Source: Streptomyces sp. NRRL B-3428 (GTDB lineage Bacteria > Actinomycetota > Actinomycetes > Streptomycetales > Streptomycetaceae). From it: a stretch of DNA of 64,000 bases. The notes under the pieces were generated by a model, which was not told the origin of the DNA, did no database searches, and worked only from the letters and a program-made list of their open reading frames with translations. The stretch covers positions 1 through 64,000 of the forward strand of contig JOGW01000003.1 in assembly GCA_000721375.1 (NCBI GenBank), given 5' to 3'. The translations under genes were made by a program, and so were the position numbers. Shown here piece by piece: positions 51,629-59,835 of the stretch; within the stretch, counting starts at the first letter, position 1; each line of letters begins with the position of its first letter.

Positions 51629-52333
51629 TCACATGGCGGAATCGAGCCGCAGCACCAGCTCCCTTAGTTGCGTACGCGTCAGGGGGTACGAGTCGAGCAG
51701 CGGGCGCCTGTCGGTGGTACCCGTCGAAGCGCGCACCGTGACCAATGTGCCGTCCTCCCGGAGCAGGCGTGCGTTGATCTCCGCGCCCCAGTTTCCGGCG
51801 GCCGAGCCGTCGCCTGCTGTCGTCTCCCAGGTCCACAGCCGGGATCCGTCGGGCAGCCGCTCGGACGTACAGCCGAAGGTTTCCCGCCCCGGGCCGGACA
51901 GCGGGCCGCTGCACAGGTCGGGCCCCCGACGCATGCCCCCGCTCGTGCCCACCATCAGATACCCGGTGCCTCCGTCACGCTCGACGGCGTAGTCACCGAC
52001 GTAGGGGCCGGTGCGCCAAACGTCCGACGTGGGCGGAACGCGTAGGTACGGCGCCTCGCTCACCTCACCGATGCCCTCCGGCAGCAGCTTCACGATCCCC
52101 GGCACGGAGTCGCTGTGGGACGGAGTCACCGTGCTCTGCTCCCCGCTCCGCGACGGCAGCCCCACCACCCCCACCGACACCACACCCGCCACCACCGCGG
52201 CCACCACGACACCCACCACACGACGGCGCGCCCGCACCCGCGCCGCACGCGCGAAGACCTCGTCGGTGCCGCGCCCGGGTCCGGGGACCTCCGCCACGGC
52301 CCGCTGCAGCAGCTCCCGTACATCCGTACTCAT
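51629..52333 (-). CDS. Membrane protein coupled to an ECF sigma gene
   Basis: Protein of 234 residues with a short cytoplasmic N-terminus (MSTDVRELLQRAVAEV and FARAARVRARRR), one transmembrane helix at about 39-60 and an extracytoplasmic beta-rich domain with two Cys (DLCSG, FGCTS). The start overlaps the sigma gene as ATGA. Topology and coupling suggest an anti-sigma or sensor partner, although no zinc-binding anti-sigma motif is present. Confidence 0.85.
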   Translation of the reverse strand: MSTDVRELLQRAVAEVPGPGRGTDEVFARAARVRARRRVVGVVVAAVVAGVVSVGVVGLPSRSGEQSTVTPSHSDSVPGIVKLLPEGIGEVSEAPYLRVPPTSDVWRTGPYVGDYAVERDGGTGYLMVGTSGGMRRGPDLCSGPLSGPGRETFGCTSERLPDGSRLWTWETTAGDGSAAGNWGAEINARLLREDGTLVTVRASTGTTDRRPLLDSYPLTRTQLRELVLRLDSAM

Positions 52334-52818
52334 ACGTGCTCCTCCCGCACCACGGCCCGCAGCGCCGCGATTCCCCTCGCCGTATGGCTCTTGACCGTGG
52401 ACTCACGCATCCCGAGCAGCTCGGCCGTCTCGGCCACGCTCAGGTCCTCCCAGTAGCGCAGGACGAGCACCGCGCGCTGCTTGGGCGTGAGCTCGCGTAG
52501 CGCGGCCCGCACCATCACGCCGGTGTCCCGGTCCTCCGACTCGCCTGCCCCGTCCGGCAGTTCGCCGTAGGGCTGCTCGCGCCGCCAGAAGCGGCGGCGG
52601 CCCGCGATGAACGTGTTGATGAGCGTTCTGCGTGCGTACGCCTCCAGATGGTCGAGCCGGCCGTGTCTGCGCGATCCGAGTACGACCTTCACCAGCGCCG
52701 TCTGCACGAGGTCCTCCGCCTCGTGGCGGTCGCCGCACAGCAGATACGCACTGCGGAACAGCGCCGTACGTCTGCCTTCGACAAAGGCCTGCACCGCCGC
52801 GTCCCCGCTCCCCCTCAT
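52330..52818 (-). CDS. SigE-family ECF RNA polymerase sigma factor
   Basis: Sigma-70 family protein of 162 residues. Region 2 is AYLLCGDRHEAEDLVQTALVKV with AYARRTLINTFIAGRRRFWRRE; region 4 is LTPKQRAVLVLRYWEDLSV with SVAETAELLGMRESTVKSHTARG. The subtype with YLLCGDRHxAEDLVQ is the abundant actinobacterial SigE-like group. ATG 52818 has GGGAGGGG upstream. Co-translation with the membrane protein suggests a sigma/anti-sigma pair. Confidence 0.93.
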   Translation of the reverse strand: MRGSGDAAVQAFVEGRRTALFRSAYLLCGDRHEAEDLVQTALVKVVLGSRRHGRLDHLEAYARRTLINTFIAGRRRFWRREQPYGELPDGAGESEDRDTGVMVRAALRELTPKQRAVLVLRYWEDLSVAETAELLGMRESTVKSHTARGIAALRAVVREEHV

Positions 52819-52895
52819 CCCGCCCCCTCCCGCGATCACAGGCCCTTCAGGCCCTCTCACTCTTCCAGTGCGGTGGGGGTGCGGTCAGGACGCAG

Positions 52896-52928
52896 CGGAG
52901 GCGGTACGGAAGATCCGTACCGCCTCCG
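52896..52928. terminator. Hairpin downstream of methyltransferase gene
   Basis: A perfect 15-bp stem (CGGAGGCGGTACGGA with its complement) and a 3-base loop lie 19 bp beyond the methyltransferase stop on the minus strand and before the sigma gene. Confidence 0.85.
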
Positions 52929-52947
52929 AAGTGATGTGCGGGAAGGG

Positions 52948-53721
52948 TTACTTGAGCGCCAGCACCAGCGAGTCCGCGGGCGAGGCCCACACCGTGCGGG
53001 CCTCAGCGAACCCGTGCGAGCGCAGCGTCCGCGCGTGCCAGTCGGCCGAGGGCATGTCCCCGTCCGCATGGTCGCCGTAGATCTCGAAGCGCTCGGCGGT
53101 CGGTCCCGCGAGGACCGGGTCGGCGGCGGCCAGCTGCCACCACTCCTTCCAGTCGAGGACGCCCTCGGACTTCATCTGCCGCGCCCGCGCGTTGCGGTGC
53201 GCGCTCTCCGCCGCGTTGATGCCCGGCGTGGCCGGGTCCGGCATGTGGTCGGCGTTCATGAAGACGCCGCCCGCGCGCACCAAGGATGCGATCTGCCCGT
53301 ACAGAACGGCCAGTTCGGGGCTGTGCAGCCAGTGCAGGGCGGTCGCGGTGAGCACGGCGTCGTAGGAGTCGTACGGGAGCTTCGAGGCCCAGTCGGGGTC
53401 CTTGAGGTCCGCCCGTACGAATGTGACGCGGCCGTCGCCCGCGAAGGTGCCCTCGGCGATGGTGAGCAGCGCGGGGTCCAGGTCGACGCCGGTGCTCACC
53501 GCCTCGGGGAACCTCTTGAGGAGCCGGTCCGTAATACTCCCCGTACCGCACGCGAGATCCAGCACCCGCGCCTTCGGACCGACCAGGGCCTCCACCATGT
53601 CCAGCATGACCGAGAACCGCTCCTCGCGGTCCGGCAGATACCACTGCTGCTGCCGGTCCCAGCTGTCCTGCCAGGCACGCCAGTCCGTCCCCATGTCAGC
53701 GCCGGTGTCGAGCTCCGCCAT
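52948..53721 (-). CDS. Class I SAM-dependent methyltransferase
   Basis: Protein of 257 residues. Motif I VLDLACGTGSITDRLLKRFP, acidic motif II TGVDLDPALL, and DAVLTATALHWL with the typical TALHW of trans-aconitate-type methyltransferases are present. A Trp-rich N-terminus (WRAWQDSWDRQQQWYLP) may cap the substrate site. ATG 53721 follows GAGGGG. The substrate is unknown. Confidence 0.87.
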   Translation of the reverse strand: MAELDTGADMGTDWRAWQDSWDRQQQWYLPDREERFSVMLDMVEALVGPKARVLDLACGTGSITDRLLKRFPEAVSTGVDLDPALLTIAEGTFAGDGRVTFVRADLKDPDWASKLPYDSYDAVLTATALHWLHSPELAVLYGQIASLVRAGGVFMNADHMPDPATPGINAAESAHRNARARQMKSEGVLDWKEWWQLAAADPVLAGPTAERFEIYGDHADGDMPSADWHARTLRSHGFAEARTVWASPADSLVLALK

Positions 53722-53822
53722 GATTCCCCTCCGTACGTAATACCCTGGACGTAACACTCGCACCTGAGCATCGCCCATTACCTCGATACGCCGAAGATAG
53801 CCCGCAGCCGTAAGGACTACAA

Positions 53823-54452
53823 GTGGAACTGGCCTATTACTCGGACTACGCCGTGCGTCTCGTCAACAGCGAGGAGCCGGTCCGTGGCAAGGACGCGCTC
53901 ACCGGCGTCGAGGCCGTCCGTGCGCTCTTCGGCGCCAATGCCTCGGCGGCCCGGCGCGCGACCGACGCAGACGTCACCCGCTTCCGTTCGGTACGGGCCC
54001 GGCTGCGCGCGGTCTTCGAGGCGGCCGACGGCGGGGACGAGACGCTCGCCGTGGACCTCCTGAACTCCCTGCTGCTCGAGTTCCCGGTGAGCCCGCAGAT
54101 CTCCGGGCACGACCACCGTGACGAAGCGGACCGTCCGCTGTGGCACATGCATCTGGCGGACCACCCGTCGAACGCGACAGCGGGCTATGCGGCCATCGCC
54201 TCCATGGGCCTGGCCTTCCACCTCACCGAGCACGGAGTCGACCGCCTCGGCCTGTGCGAGGCGGCGCCCTGCCGCAACGCCTACCTCGACACCTCTACCA
54301 ACCGCTCGCGCCGCTACTGCTCCGACCGCTGCGCGACCCGCGCCAACGTAGCGGCCTACCGGGCGCGCAAGCGCGAGGAGGCGGCCGCGCGCACCGACCT
54401 GGAAGCGAAGACCGGACGCAGCGCCGAGAAGAGCCACAACGGCAGCAGCTGA
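53823..54452 (+). CDS. CGNR zinc-finger transcriptional regulator
   Basis: Protein of 209 residues of the CGNR family: an N-terminal ABATE-like domain (YYSDYAVRLVNSEE) and a C-terminal zinc finger with CEAAPCRNAYLD and RYCSDRCATRANVAAYRARK. Four Cys fit a structural zinc site and the basic helix probably contacts DNA. GTG 53823 starts the family N-terminus. The 3' end overlaps the convergent sodX gene by 97 bp; that overlap codes only the hydrophilic tail. Confidence 0.88.
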   Translation: MELAYYSDYAVRLVNSEEPVRGKDALTGVEAVRALFGANASAARRATDADVTRFRSVRARLRAVFEAADGGDETLAVDLLNSLLLEFPVSPQISGHDHRDEADRPLWHMHLADHPSNATAGYAAIASMGLAFHLTEHGVDRLGLCEAAPCRNAYLDTSTNRSRRYCSDRCATRANVAAYRARKREEAAARTDLEAKTGRSAEKSHNGSS

Positions 54453-54781
54453 CCCTCCGCGCGCGGCCGGTAGCGGCCGAGCACCTTGGCGAGCACCAGC
54501 TCCTCGGGGACGGTCCCGTAGTCCGTACTGTCCCCGCCGGCGAAGGAGTTGTCGCCGAGCACCCACCAGCCGCTTTCGCGCAGTTCGATCGCGCGCTTGA
54601 CGACCAGCAGGTCCTGTTGGAACGGATGGCGAAGCACCACCACGTCACCGGGCCGCACCGCCGCCCCGTAACGGATGAGCAGCTGATCGCCGTGACGCAG
54701 CGTGGGCACCATCGAAGGACCGTGCACCTCGGCGATGCCGAACGGCACTCTGCCCTCGCCCACTCGCCCCGACTCCCGCAT
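54356..54781 (-). CDS. sodX: Nickel superoxide dismutase maturation protease SodX
   Basis: Signal peptidase I-like (S26) serine protease of 141 residues thought to remove the propeptide of Ni-SOD so that the N-terminal His can bind nickel. The Ser/Lys dyad is visible: Ser23 in GPSMVPTL and Lys62 in VVKRAIEL, followed by WWVLGDNSFAGGDST. It is divergent from sodN with 186 bp between. ATG 54781 follows GGGAGGT. Its last 97 bp overlap the convergent CGNR gene. Confidence 0.92.
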   Translation of the reverse strand: MRESGRVGEGRVPFGIAEVHGPSMVPTLRHGDQLLIRYGAAVRPGDVVVLRHPFQQDLLVVKRAIELRESGWWVLGDNSFAGGDSTDYGTVPEELVLAKVLGRYRPRAEGQLLPLWLFSALRPVFASRSVRAAASSRLRAR

Positions 54782-54794
54782 CAGGCACCTCCCG

Positions 54795-54835
54795 CCAACA
54801 GTGTCGCCGCCCATGTCGTCACCCACCAACAGTGT
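54795..54835. repeat. Direct repeat in the sodX-sodN intergenic region
   Basis: CCAACAGTGT occurs at 54795-54804 and 54826-54835, just upstream of sodX. A further dyad, CCAGGG-TCA-CCCTGG, lies near 54858-54872. Both are possible regulatory sites for the divergent pair; no Nur box could be identified with confidence. Confidence 0.35.
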
Positions 54836-54967
54836 GCAGTGGGATCGTCCACGGGTCCCAGGGTCACCCTGGACTTTTGACCTAAGCCACCGGGGGCACC
54901 CGCGAAAGTCCCTCCTCCAGGGAGTAATGTCCCACCTGAGAAGACGATCACGAGGAAGGACAGCTGA

Positions 54968-55363
54968 ATGCTCTCCCGCCTGTTTGCCCCCAAGGTGAAG
55001 GTCAGCGCCCACTGCGACCTGCCCTGTGGTGTGTACGACCCCGCCCAGGCCCGTATCGAGGCGGAGTCGGTCAAGGCCGTCCAGGACAAGATGGCGGCGA
55101 ACGACGACCCGCACTTCCAGGCTCGCGCCGTTGTCATCAAGGAGCAGCGCGCCGAGCTCGCGAAGCACCACGTCTCGGTGCTCTGGAGCGACTACTTCAA
55201 GCCCCCGCACTTCGAGAAGTACCCGGAGCTGCACCAGCTGGTGAACGACACCCTCAAGGCCCTCTCGGCCGCGAAGGCGTCGACCGACCCGGCGACGGGC
55301 CAGAAGGCTCTGGACTACATCGCCCAGATCGACAAGATCTTCTGGGAGACCAAGAAGGCCTGA
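54968..55363 (+). CDS. sodN: Nickel superoxide dismutase
   Basis: Cytoplasmic Ni-SOD precursor of 131 residues converting superoxide to H2O2 and O2. A 14-residue propeptide precedes the nickel hook HCDLPCGVYD; after cleavage the ligands are His1, Cys2 and Cys6 (His15, Cys16, Cys20 of the precursor). The four-helix body is of normal length. ATG 54968 follows GAGGAAGGAC. In S. coelicolor sodN is controlled through Nur and a small RNA made from the sodF transcript that pairs near the sodN ribosome-binding site; the same may hold here. Confidence 0.97.
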   Translation: MLSRLFAPKVKVSAHCDLPCGVYDPAQARIEAESVKAVQDKMAANDDPHFQARAVVIKEQRAELAKHHVSVLWSDYFKPPHFEKYPELHQLVNDTLKALSAAKASTDPATGQKALDYIAQIDKIFWETKKA

Positions 55364-55422
55364 TGCAGGGCCTGTTCGCCATGACCGGCGGGCGGTGCAC
55401 CTCCGCAGGTCAGTGAGCGTTC

Positions 55423-55459
55423 CGAAGGGGCTCGGCCGGATGACGGCCGGGCCCCTTCG
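55423..55459 (+). terminator. sodN terminator
   Basis: A 16-bp stem (CGAAGGGGCTCGGCCG with CGGCCGGGCCCCTTCG, one T-G wobble) and a 5-base loop lie 60 bp after the sodN stop. Confidence 0.9.
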
Positions 55460-55540
55460 TCTTGCGCCGGGCACTGCGGGCAGGGCGGGCCCGCGGGCTG
55501 TGACCGTCGCACGGCGCATCCCTTTCCGCCCCACCGAGGG

Positions 55541-55801
55541 CTGATCGAGCACCGCATCCTGCCGCCCGACAAGACCCCCGCGTACGCCGCCTGGCGGTTC
55601 GCCGAGTACGCGGCCCGCACCTACCCGGACGCGAGCGGGACGGACCACCGCACACCGGCCGATCTGTACGGCTGGTGGGCGCTGTAACGCGACCAGTTCG
55701 ACGGTGCGCGCGGGCTCGACATCGAGCTGGTGAACGGCAAGTTGGAGCCGCTGCGGGCCATCGTCATGGACTTCTGCTACGACCTGGTCGGTCGCCGACG
55801 G
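55541..55801 (+). pseudogene. Nonsense-interrupted coding remnant
   Basis: A frame with good Streptomyces codon use reads LIEHRILPPDKTPAYAAWRF, a YAARTYPDASGTDHRTPADL segment and YGWWAL, meets TAA at 55685-55687, and continues in frame as RDQFDGARGLDIELVNGKLE and PLRAIVMDF. The stop would be a TAC to TAA change (Tyr). There is no start codon or ribosome-binding site and both ends fade out. It is probably the remains of a gene of unknown function. Confidence 0.5.
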
Positions 55802-55866
55802 CAACTGCCTTTGGTGAGCCCCCTGTTGCCGACGGGGCATGGACGGGAGCGGGCCGGTCCGCGAGC

Positions 55867-56370
55867 ATGGCCCGCATGCCGAACTGGACCATCGGGGCGG
55901 AGCCCGTCACCGGCGAAGGAATCGACGACGTGATGCGCGAGTACTTCACCGAGATGGGACGGCGCGTACTCGGCCGCCCTGCCAACGAGGCCGAGCTGCA
56001 GGCCGCGCTCGCCCACGACCCGCACCGCGACCTCGCGCCGCCCGGCGGGGAGTTCCTCGTGGCGCGCGGCAGCGCGGGCGAGTTCCTGGGCTGCGTGGGA
56101 GTGCGGCTGCTGCCGGGACCGACGCCGGTGACGGCGGAGCTCAAGCGGATGTACGTACGGCCTGCCGGACGCGGCGCGGGCCTCGGGTGCGGACTGCTGT
56201 ACGCCGTCGAGGAGTCCGCCCGCAAGCTGGGTGCCGAGCGCATCGTCTGCGAGACCAACACCCAGCTCACCGAGGCGCGTTCGCTGTATCTGCGGTACGG
56301 ATTCGAGGAGACGGCGCCGTACGAGGGGCACGGTCGGGCGGACCACTGGTTCGCGAAGGCGCTCGGCTGA
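55867..56370 (+). CDS. GNAT family N-acetyltransferase
   Basis: Protein of 167 residues with a clear GNAT core: GEFLVARGSAGEFLGCVGVR, the strand ELKRMYVRPAGRGAGLGCGL carrying the acetyl-CoA loop RGAGLG, and the final EARSLYLRYGFEET. ATG 55867 or 55876 may be used; neither has a strong ribosome-binding site. It resembles small-molecule acetyltransferases. A terminator follows. Confidence 0.88.
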   Translation: MARMPNWTIGAEPVTGEGIDDVMREYFTEMGRRVLGRPANEAELQAALAHDPHRDLAPPGGEFLVARGSAGEFLGCVGVRLLPGPTPVTAELKRMYVRPAGRGAGLGCGLLYAVEESARKLGAERIVCETNTQLTEARSLYLRYGFEETAPYEGHGRADHWFAKALG

Positions 56371-56403
56371 GCCGGGAACGCCCGTCGCGCAGGACGCCGG
56401 AGC

Positions 56404-56440
56404 GCCCGGCCGTGGACTCGGTTCGAGTCCACGGCCGGGC
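56404..56440. terminator. Bidirectional terminator
   Basis: A perfect 17-bp stem (GCCCGGCCGTGGACTCG with its complement) closes on a 3-base loop between the convergent acetyltransferase and fasciclin genes. Confidence 0.93.
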
Positions 56441-56458
56441 ACGGCGGTCGGCAAGGCG

Positions 56459-57106
56459 CTACATCTTCGGCATCAGGACCGTGTCGACGATGTACACCGT
56501 GGCGTTGGCGGTCGGGACGTTGCCGCAGACGACCTTGGAGGAGTCGTTGACGGTGTAGTCCTCACCCGATCCCGCCGTGGTGAGCTTGCTCGTCTCGAGC
56601 GTCTCGAAGGAGCCCTTCTCCAGCTGCCCGGGCGTGAGCTTCTGGCCCACCACGTGGTACGTGAGCACCTTGGTGAGCATCTCCTTGTCGGCCAGGACCT
56701 TGTCCAGATCAGCCTTCGGGATCTTGGCGAAGGCATCGTTCGTCGGCGCGAACACCGTGATGTTCTCGGCGCTGTTGAGGGTGTCGACGAGGCCGGCCTT
56801 CTGCACCGCGGTGACCAGGGTGGACAGGGCGGGGTTGTGGGACGCGGCGGTGGCGACGGGGTCCTTGGCCATGCCGTCGAAGCTGCCGGCGCCGTCCTTG
56901 GGCACAGAGGCACAGGCCGGTCCGAACGGCCCGGCACCCGGGTCGTCGGCGGGCTTCTCCTCGCTCCGGGTGGCGGCGGGCGTCTTGTCCGCGGCCTGGT
57001 CGGTGCTGCCCTTGTCGTCGGAGGAGCACGCGGCGAGGGAGACCGGAAGGACCAGGGCGGCGGTCACGGCTACGGCCGCACGGCGCAGTTGGAGGGTGGC
57101 GTTCAT
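56459..57106 (-). CDS. Fasciclin-domain lipoprotein
   Basis: Exported protein of 215 residues with a signal peptide ending in the lipobox LAAC, a Lys/Ala/Asp-rich linker and one fasciclin (FAS1) domain from about 85 (NPALSTLVTAVQKAGLVDTL, ITVFAPTNDAFAKIP, LTYHVVGQKL). It is the equivalent of mycobacterial MPT70/MPT83, which belong to the SigK regulon. ATG 57106 has AAGGAG upstream. It is last in the unit RskA-oxidoreductase-fasciclin. Confidence 0.93.
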   Translation of the reverse strand: MNATLQLRRAAVAVTAALVLPVSLAACSSDDKGSTDQAADKTPAATRSEEKPADDPGAGPFGPACASVPKDGAGSFDGMAKDPVATAASHNPALSTLVTAVQKAGLVDTLNSAENITVFAPTNDAFAKIPKADLDKVLADKEMLTKVLTYHVVGQKLTPGQLEKGSFETLETSKLTTAGSGEDYTVNDSSKVVCGNVPTANATVYIVDTVLMPKM

Positions 57107-57182
57107 GGTGTTTCTCCTTGGGGGACCGCGCACGGCGGCGCGGGATGGTGTGAGGGTGGGGGCGTGTGTTGGAGGGCGGGGG

Positions 57183-58949
57183 TCACGTCACGACGACCAC
57201 CACCGAATGCCATCCGGACGCGCCGTCCGGGATCGTGCGGGCGCGCTCACCGGTCTGCGGGACGCCGGTGCCGTCGGTGGCACGGACCTGGAGGGTGTGC
57301 GAGCCGGGGGTCGCGGGCCAGTCCCAGCGCCACTGCCGCCAGGTGTCCACGGAGCCCTCCGCGGCCAACTCGGCCTGCTGCCACGGACCGTCGTCGACAC
57401 GGACCTCGACCCGGTCGATGCCGCGGCGCTGCGCCCAGGCGATTCCGGCCACGGTGACGCGGCCGGCCTGCGGGCGGGCGAAGGGCTTGGGGGTGTCGAT
57501 ACGGGACTGGGTCTTGACCGGTGCCTCACGCGCCCAGTCGCGCCGGACCCAGTACGCGTCGTAGGCGTCGAACGTGGTGAGTTCGATGTCCTCGATCCAC
57601 TTGCAGGCCGAGACGTAGCCGTACAGGCCCGGCACCAGCATCCGCAGGGGGAAACCATGCTCGAACGGCAGGGGTCGGCCGTTCATCCCGACCGCGAGCA
57701 TCGCGTCGCGCCCGTCCATGACGGCCTCCACCGGGGTGCCGATGGTCATGCCGTCGACCGAGCGCGCCACGAGCTGATCGGCCGGGCCGCCCCGGGACGG
57801 CGGGCGCACTCCCGCCTCTTCGAGGAGCTCGCGCAGCGGTACGCCGAGCCAGCGGGCGGAGCTGACGTAAGGGCCGCCGACTTCGTTGGAGACGCAGGTC
57901 ATGGTGATGTCGCGCTCGATCAGGTCCCGGCCGAGCAGCTCCTGGAAGCTCAGGACCCGTGGGGTGTCAACTCCCTTGCCGTACAGGCGCAGCCGCCATC
58001 CCCCGGTGTCGATCCGGGGTACGTCGAGCGCCGTGTCGACGCGGTAGAAGTCGCGGTTGGACGTGGTGAAGGGGGCCACCCCGGGCAGGCGCAGGTCCAC
58101 GCCGCGGGGCAGCGGCGGTGCCGGTGAGGCGGGCGCCGGCAGCCGGACCGCGGAGCGTGCGGCCTCGGCCCGCGCCGAGGAGTTCGCCGCCAGCCGGCGT
58201 GCGCCGAACCCCACCCCTGTCGCGACGACGGCCACGCCCGCCGTGGCCAGTACGAATCGCCTGCGCGGGGGCCACTCGGCGGCCGTGGCTTCGTCGGCGG
58301 CATCGGCCTGCGGGGCGTCGGCGGCATCGGCCTGCGGGGCGTCGGCGGCATCGGCCTGCAGGGCGTCGGCGGCATCGGCCTGCAGGGCGTCGGCGGCATC
58401 GGCCTGCGGGGCGTCGGCGTCATCCGCCTGCAGGGCGTCGGCGTCATTGGCCTGCGGGCCGGCGGCGGCATCCGCCCCACCGGTATCCGCGGCCACCAAG
58501 TAACTGAGGTGCCCCGCCAGGAAGTACAGGGCAGCTGCCCCCACGAGCGCACCGGCCAGGGAGGGCAGGGCGTCCAGCGGTCCGGTCGAGTCCGGGCGGG
58601 AGAGCGCGGCCGCCGCTCCGACCGGGCCGAACACCAGCACACCGGCCGCAGCCGACCGCCGGTGGCGTCGGGCGAGCAGCCCCATGGCGGCCGCGAACAC
58701 CGCGAGTACCGCGACGATCCCCAGCTGCAGCACCAGCTTGTCCTGGGTGCCGAACTGCCGGATCGCCCAGTCCTTCACGGCGGACGGCGTACGGTCGACC
58801 ACCGCGCCGCCGACGGCCGTGACCGGCCCCGCTCCGGGACGCACCGCCACGGAGACCAGCTCCGCCACGGTCAGCGCGGCATACCCGCTGACGAGGCCGC
58901 AGAGTGCGGCCCCTGTGCCGTGTGCGACTGCTCGGGCCCTTGTGTTCAC
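57183..58949 (-). CDS. Membrane-anchored molybdopterin-dependent oxidoreductase
   Basis: Sulfite-oxidase-like protein of about 588 residues. Four N-terminal transmembrane helices (about 8-31, 70-90, 97-113, 124-150) are followed by an Ala/Asp/Gln repeat linker, a fifth hydrophobic segment (RRFVLATAGVAVVATGVGFG) and the molybdopterin domain with the Mo-ligand Cys in MTCVSNEVGG and PLPFEHGFPLRMLVPGLYGY. The C-terminus is an Ig-like dimerisation domain. GTG 58949 is chosen for AAGG upstream; an earlier start at 59006 is possible. The linker is coded by an exact 24-bp array. Confidence 0.92.
   Translation of the reverse strand: MNTRARAVAHGTGAALCGLVSGYAALTVAELVSVAVRPGAGPVTAVGGAVVDRTPSAVKDWAIRQFGTQDKLVLQLGIVAVLAVFAAAMGLLARRHRRSAAAGVLVFGPVGAAAALSRPDSTGPLDALPSLAGALVGAAALYFLAGHLSYLVAADTGGADAAAGPQANDADALQADDADAPQADAADALQADAADALQADAADAPQADAADAPQADAADEATAAEWPPRRRFVLATAGVAVVATGVGFGARRLAANSSARAEAARSAVRLPAPASPAPPLPRGVDLRLPGVAPFTTSNRDFYRVDTALDVPRIDTGGWRLRLYGKGVDTPRVLSFQELLGRDLIERDITMTCVSNEVGGPYVSSARWLGVPLRELLEEAGVRPPSRGGPADQLVARSVDGMTIGTPVEAVMDGRDAMLAVGMNGRPLPFEHGFPLRMLVPGLYGYVSACKWIEDIELTTFDAYDAYWVRRDWAREAPVKTQSRIDTPKPFARPQAGRVTVAGIAWAQRRGIDRVEVRVDDGPWQQAELAAEGSVDTWRQWRWDWPATPGSHTLQVRATDGTGVPQTGERARTIPDGASGWHSVVVVVT
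58301..58492 (-). repeat. Exact 24-bp minisatellite inside oxidoreductase gene
   Basis: Eight units begin with CAT at 58301, 58325, 58349, 58373, 58397, 58421, 58445 and 58469, all exactly 24 bp apart. Most units are identical except for a G/A change. On the minus strand each encodes an octapeptide such as ADAADAPQ or ADAADALQ. The array is in frame. Confidence 0.93.
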
Positions 58950-59052
58950 ACCCTTGATTCGAAGCGGCGGGCGGGTCCGGCTTGGTCGTTCACCCGATCG
59001 GATCACCCGCCCCTGCGAACCGGCAGGTCAGATCAGGTCAGATCAGCTCAGC

Positions 59053-59835
59053 TCAGGCCCGGGGGGACTCGGCCCGCTCCTGGGCAGGGAATTCCATCAG
59101 GCCGAGCGGCTCGGTGGTGGGGTGCGGCGATCCGCCCGCGGGCTCCACCGTGACGCCCATCCCCGTGGCGCCGTCGATCCGTCCGTCGAGCAGCACCAGA
59201 CGGCCGGTTCCGCCACCGCCGAGCAGACCCGCGGGCCGCATCACTTCCCCGTCGGCGAACCACAGTTGGTACACCTTGCGGGCCGGCAGCTCGGGAAGGC
59301 CCGAGGCCGCGAAGGCCGCGCGGTCCTGGGCCCGCGACACGATCACGGTGCCGCGCGCACCACTGCCGAGCCCGCCACCGAGCCCACCGGCGGCCACCTC
59401 GGCGTCCGGCGCGGCCAGCAGGGCGTCGAGTGCGGCGGCCCGCTGCCGCTCCCGGAGCGCCTGCGACCTGGCGTCCTGTGCGGCCTCGTACTGCCAGACG
59501 GCGACCGTGCCGAAGCCCGCCGCGCCGACGAGACAGGCCGCGAGCGCGAACCCGGGCAGCGCGCGCCGCCAGGACCGTACGCGCGCACGGAGCGGCACCC
59601 GGGGAGGCTCCTGCCGCACGGTGGCGATGCGGTGCAGCACCTGCTCCTTCATCCGCTCCGGCACCGCCACGGCCACGGCGGGACCCAGCCGCGCGGCGGT
59701 GGCCGCCAGCTCCCTGACCTCCTGGGCGCAGGCCTCGCACGCGCCCAAGTGCCGCTCGAACCGGGCCCGTTCCTGCTTCGGCAGCGCGTGCAGCACATAG
59801 GCGCCGGTCGCGGTGTGCAGCTCCGCGGCGCTCAT
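59053..59835 (-). CDS. RskA-type anti-sigma-K factor
   Basis: Membrane anti-sigma factor of 260 residues. The cytoplasmic N-terminus has a zinc-binding His29-Cys33-Cys36 motif (HLGACEAC), a transmembrane helix at about 94-115 and an extracytoplasmic RskA domain (KVYQLWFADGEVMRPAGLLG). Such proteins hold SigK inactive until cleaved. ATG 59835 overlaps the stop of a short frame that looks like a sigK fragment. The cognate sigma gene, expected immediately upstream, is not there. Confidence 0.93.
   Translation of the reverse strand: MSAAELHTATGAYVLHALPKQERARFERHLGACEACAQEVRELAATAARLGPAVAVAVPERMKEQVLHRIATVRQEPPRVPLRARVRSWRRALPGFALAACLVGAAGFGTVAVWQYEAAQDARSQALRERQRAAALDALLAAPDAEVAAGGLGGGLGSGARGTVIVSRAQDRAAFAASGLPELPARKVYQLWFADGEVMRPAGLLGGGGTGRLVLLDGRIDGATGMGVTVEPAGGSPHPTTEPLGLMEFPAQERAESPRA

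Noticed and set aside
56404..56440. tRNA-like GGTTCGAGTCC
   Set aside because: It is the loop and one arm of a perfect terminator hairpin; no acceptor, D or anticodon arm can be built around it.
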